A stretch of 64,000 nt of DNA from JAWKWH01 sp963669455 (GTDB lineage Bacteria; Pseudomonadota; Alphaproteobacteria; Rhizobiales; Rhizobiaceae). Positions 61,178-64,000 of this stretch are shown piece after piece (position 1 is the first letter of the stretch; each line of letters starts with the position of its first letter). Made by a program: the position numbers and the translations under genes. The DNA lies in the NCBI GenBank assembly GCA_963669455.1, contig OY770026.1, positions 620,001 through 684,000 on the forward strand. The letters run 5' to 3'. The notes beneath the pieces were generated by a model. It saw only the letters and a program-made list of their open reading frames with translations. It searched no databases and was not told where the DNA came from.

Positions 61178-62416
61178 ATGCCTGTTGGAGACGCCGAACC
61201 AGCCTCGCGATACGCGGCATTCACGCACAAAGCCTATGCGCGGTTTTTTGCGGCCAGGTTTCTGGCGACTTTTTCGACACAGATCGTTTCGGTTGCCGTC
61301 GGCTGGCAGATTTATGATTTAACGCGCGATCCGTTCGACCTCGGTCTTGTCGGATTGATCCAGTTTGCGCCGTCGCTGATTCTGGTGCTGGTGACCGGTG
61401 CTACGGCGGACCGTTTCGGCAGGCGGCTGATCATGGGGCTTTCAGCTGTGGTGGAAGCTTTGTGTGCTCTGGCGATATTGCTTTTGGCCGTGCGCGGGCT
61501 TTCATCGCCATTGCCCGTTTTCGCAGTGCTGGCGGTATTCGGCATTGCGCGCGCGTTTTTTGCACCGGCATCGGGCGCACTGGTCGCCAATCTGGTGCCG
61601 GAAAAAGACTTTGCCAATGCGGTGGCGTGGAATTCATCGGCATGGCAGACGGCAACCATTGTCGGCCCCGTTGCCGGCGGATTGCTTTACGGGATTGCCG
61701 CCGAAGCCGCTTATGCCACCGCAACCTTGTTGATGGCGGTTTCGTCACTATTGGTGTTTTCGATCCCGAAACCGTCGCAAAAGACCCTTCAAGAGCCCGC
61801 ATCGATCGAAACGCTGTTTGCCGGGTTTCGCTATATATGGCGCGAGAAAGTTGTACTGGGCGCCATATCGCTGGACCTCTTTGCTGTGCTGCTTGGCGGC
61901 GCGGTGGCATTGATGCCGGTGTTTGCGCGCGACATTTTAGAGCTTGGGCCCTGGGGGCTGGGTCTGTTGCGCGCTGCACCCGGTATCGGCGCCGTGACGA
62001 TGGCGATGTGGCTGACGGGACATGCATTTCGCGATCATGCGGGCGTGATCATGCTGGCAGCTGTTGGGCTGTTTGGGCTGTTTACGGTCACATTCGGGCT
62101 GTCGGTTCTGCCCTGGTTGTCGATTGTAGCACTTGCCGGTCTGGGCGCTGCCGACATGATCAGCGTCTATGTCCGCGAAACGCTGATCCAATTGTGGACG
62201 CCTGACCGTCTGCGTGGCCGTGTCAACGCGGTCAATATGGTGTTCATTGGTGCGTCAAACGAACTTGGCGAGTTTCGCGCCGGCACCATGGCCGCCTTTA
62301 TCGGCGTCGTCCCTGCCGTGGTCGCCGGCGGCGTCGGTGCCGTAGCCGTTGCAGGGCTTTGGGCCTGGCTTTTCCCGGCACTAAAAAAGGTTCGCCATCT
62401 CGACGGAAGAGCATGA
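61178..62416 (+). CDS. MFS transporter (EntS/MFS_3-type exporter)
   Basis: A 412-residue permease with about 12 membrane helices. The first helices show FLATFSTQIVSVAVGWQIYD, and the loop TADRFGRRLIMGLS is the MFS motif A equivalent; RVNAVNMVFIGASNELGEF in the second half is typical of the EntS-like MFS_3 group. Exporters of siderophores, macrolides or metabolites belong here. It directly follows the cyclodeaminase-family gene. Confidence 0.87.
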   Translation: MPVGDAEPASRYAAFTHKAYARFFAARFLATFSTQIVSVAVGWQIYDLTRDPFDLGLVGLIQFAPSLILVLVTGATADRFGRRLIMGLSAVVEALCALAILLLAVRGLSSPLPVFAVLAVFGIARAFFAPASGALVANLVPEKDFANAVAWNSSAWQTATIVGPVAGGLLYGIAAEAAYATATLLMAVSSLLVFSIPKPSQKTLQEPASIETLFAGFRYIWREKVVLGAISLDLFAVLLGGAVALMPVFARDILELGPWGLGLLRAAPGIGAVTMAMWLTGHAFRDHAGVIMLAAVGLFGLFTVTFGLSVLPWLSIVALAGLGAADMISVYVRETLIQLWTPDRLRGRVNAVNMVFIGASNELGEFRAGTMAAFIGVVPAVVAGGVGAVAVAGLWAWLFPALKKVRHLDGRA

Positions 62417-62419
62417 TGC

Positions 62420-62887
62420 CTACTCGTCGTTTCTGAGCCCCGCTGCCTGCTCCACGCTTTGACGCATGGCGACGCGTTTGGCGCTCTCAACGCCGAGCAG
62501 TTCTGAGACACGCCAGACAATGTTTTCCTCCAGTTCATGGCGCTCGCCATCGGCATAGACGATTTCCCACATGATACGGATAAAGGCGATCCTGGCATCA
62601 GCATCAAGATTGCGATTGAGCACGCTGGTGAATGTGTAGAGGTCGACGGCTTCCCGGTCGGCGGCCTCGCCGGCATCGACGAGATTACTTAGATCCTGTC
62701 CGGTAATCGAATAGGTTTCCTTTAACAGCAACTCCAGCCGCTCGTGTTCGGCGGCATGACGAACCCCGTCGGCATCCATGACGTGAAACATCAATGCGGC
62801 TGCGGCCACACGCGGGTCATCGGCTTTTGCCGCGCCGTCCCCACTGCCGGGCATGTCGCGGAGAAATGTAATTAGTCGGTCAAGCAT
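62420..62887 (-). CDS. TerB family protein
   Basis: A 155-residue all-helical protein of the TerB (tellurite resistance) fold: DDPRVAAAALMFHVMDADGV with AAEHERLELLLKE, then ARIAFIRIMWEIVYADGERH and ELEENIVWRVSELLGV. The acidic residues typical of TerB metal binding are present. No other ter genes are nearby. It is convergent with the MFS gene (three bases between the stops). The start is the ATG at 62887; a GTG just before it is possible. Confidence 0.85.
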   Translation of the reverse strand: MLDRLITFLRDMPGSGDGAAKADDPRVAAAALMFHVMDADGVRHAAEHERLELLLKETYSITGQDLSNLVDAGEAADREAVDLYTFTSVLNRNLDADARIAFIRIMWEIVYADGERHELEENIVWRVSELLGVESAKRVAMRQSVEQAAGLRNDE

Positions 62888-62929
62888 CACTTTTGTTCCA
62901 TGCCCTTAGCCACTTATCGCGTGCACTGG

Positions 62930-64000
62930 CTAAAACAACCGGAAGCGGCCCGGTGTTTCCTTTCCGGCTTCGCCCTCTTCGACCCCGGGATCATCAGGAA
63001 TCGGATGTGGCGGAACCTTGTCGTCTTCCGCTGATGTATCGGGCTCTGTTTCGGCTTCGGCCTTGACCGGCTTTTCTTTGCCAGCGGTATCGATGGATTT
63101 TTCCTCGACCGGTGCCTCGCTGTCCGCCGCAACCGGACCGGCCTCTGCGATGGCAGCCGGTTGTTCCTTGGTGTTGTCTGCTTCCTGGTTGCTATCGTTC
63201 TTGGCGTCAATTTGTGTGTCCGCAGGCGTTTCGCTGTCTGCGGGCGGTTCGCCATCCGCCGCCTCTTGTTGTGGAGGCTCTTCCTCAATCACCGGCATCT
63301 CGTCGTCTTCTGTGCTATCGGCCATGACGGAGATGACCGGAATATCGGGTTCGAATTCCTCTTCGACAGCCTCGATGACCGTACCCAAACGTTCAACCGG
63401 CACCTTCCATTCAAATGCGCCAAGAGCGCCGGTGATGGGAGAGGCGGGCGCCCATTGTTCGCTGACATAGCCGTCGGCGGTCCATGCCGGATCGCGCTCT
63501 GCCCTGACCGCTTTGGAAAGCCAGTGACGGACCCGGCCCTGATCGCCTGTTTCGTTTTCCTCAATGTCGGCAAGAAGCAGATAGGCGCTTTCGCGCGGTT
63601 GCAATTTGAGCGCTGCCTCAATTGCCTGGCGGGCGGCCAGATATTCGCCGGCATCATTGGCGGCCCGCGCGACCGCGAGCGCCGATTCAACATGGTTCTT
63701 TTTCAAACTTTCCAGCCGCCGGGCCCGTTTCAGGCGGTCATGGGTCGAATCGCCCGCCCTGGCATGAATATAAAGGTCTGCGACTTCCGGATGCGGCGAT
63801 TTTTTCCAGCTGTTTTCCAGTAGCCGGGTGGCTTTTCGAATTTCGTCATTGCGCAACAGCGCCTGTCCGGCCGCCAGCACGGCAGGAACGAATTCGGGCG
63901 CCAGCTTGCTGGCCTCCAATGCGGCGCTTCGCGCGGCGGTGGTGTCGATATCCAGGCTCGCCATGGATTTGGCGGTCAGAAGGACGGCGCGGCGCTGGGC
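62930..64000 (-). CDS. hemY: HemY family protein, C-terminal part (5' end outside window)
   Basis: The frame stays open to the right window edge (AQRRAVLLTAKSMASLD), so the N-terminal membrane anchor lies outside. About 356 residues are visible. They contain TPR-like helices (SALEASKLAPEFVPAVLAAG-like, ATRLLENSWKKSPHPEVADL, ALAVARAANDAGEYLAARQA) and a C-terminal Glu/Pro/Ala-rich low-complexity tail (about the last 130 residues) ending GRFRLF. HemY is encoded with late haem-synthesis genes in proteobacteria, though its exact role is unsettled. Confidence 0.87.
   Translation of the reverse strand, partial: AQRRAVLLTAKSMASLDIDTTAARSAALEASKLAPEFVPAVLAAGQALLRNDEIRKATRLLENSWKKSPHPEVADLYIHARAGDSTHDRLKRARRLESLKKNHVESALAVARAANDAGEYLAARQAIEAALKLQPRESAYLLLADIEENETGDQGRVRHWLSKAVRAERDPAWTADGYVSEQWAPASPITGALGAFEWKVPVERLGTVIEAVEEEFEPDIPVISVMADSTEDDEMPVIEEEPPQQEAADGEPPADSETPADTQIDAKNDSNQEADNTKEQPAAIAEAGPVAADSEAPVEEKSIDTAGKEKPVKAEAETEPDTSAEDDKVPPHPIPDDPGVEEGEAGKETPGRFRLF

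Noticed and set aside
1..64000. CRISPR arrays, rRNA and tRNA genes, intact insertion sequences
   Set aside because: No regularly spaced repeats, cloverleaf-like sequence or transposase gene was noticed; a tRNA scan would be needed to exclude a missed tRNA.

Overview
The window comes from an alphaproteobacterium, most likely of the order Hyphomicrobiales (Rhizobiales). Supporting signs are the mdh-sucC-sucD-sucA-sucB-lpd cluster, the sdhAF4 / rsmB / heparinase-like / purH block, the DUF1192, DUF2794 and DUF6867 proteins, a HemY-type protein, and an alphaproteobacterial LexA box (GTTC-N7-GTTC) in front of uvrA. GC content is moderate and coding density is high. The genus cannot be named from the sequence. 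I see no rRNA, tRNA or CRISPR array.

Layout. 1-6.7 kb: end of an aldo/keto reductase gene, a small AT-richer membrane protein, a quinone oxidoreductase, DUF1192, cyclopropane-fatty-acid synthase, a 23-codon ORF with a 14-nt Shine-Dalgarno match, an orphan TadG-like VWA protein, a secreted nuclease and SdhAF4. 6.8-11.8 kb: rsmB, heparinase-like gene, purH. 12-16.4 kb: LysR regulator divergent from mmsA (whose 3' end is duplicated), an HTH/DUF2975 pair and a lipoprotein. 16.4-19.1 kb: GntR regulator divergent from a DapA-family deaminase and a 4-hydroxyproline epimerase. 19.4-25.4 kb: a branched-chain amino-acid ABC transporter whose LivG carries an extra C-terminal helix-hairpin-helix domain, followed by pyruvate carboxylase (to 29.0 kb) and a class I amidotransferase-like hydrolase.

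30-42.3 kb is the most interesting part. A compact minus-strand operon encodes a reductase, Rieske oxygenase alpha and beta subunits, a CoA ligase, a thiolase-fold protein without the nucleophilic Cys, a DUF35-SDR fusion with a degenerate SDR, an isatin-hydrolase-like cyclase-family enzyme and an SDR. It is divergent from a MarR regulator and a TRAP transporter. I infer a pathway for an aromatic acid, and the best fit is indole-3-acetate converted through dioxindole-3-acetate and isatin, with a CoA-dependent retro-aldol step.

42.3-49.7 kb holds an SH3-like secreted protein, uvrA, bioY, a DUF442 phosphatase, an Lrp-like regulator, DUF2794, a DUF3726-like protein and a TerB-like membrane protein. 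49.8-59.3 kb is the TCA cluster on the minus strand, with a cupin gene between sucC and sucD. 60.2-64 kb has an ornithine-cyclodeaminase-family gene, an MFS exporter, a TerB-like gene and the 3' part of hemY at the window edge.

Intergenic regions carry several families of short palindromic repeats. One is a hairpin family of about 50-107 bp with six copies. Another is an element of about 300-350 bp with two copies whose terminal inverted repeats covary. At 59.6-60.2 kb four palindromic elements are joined end to end at CTAG tetranucleotides.
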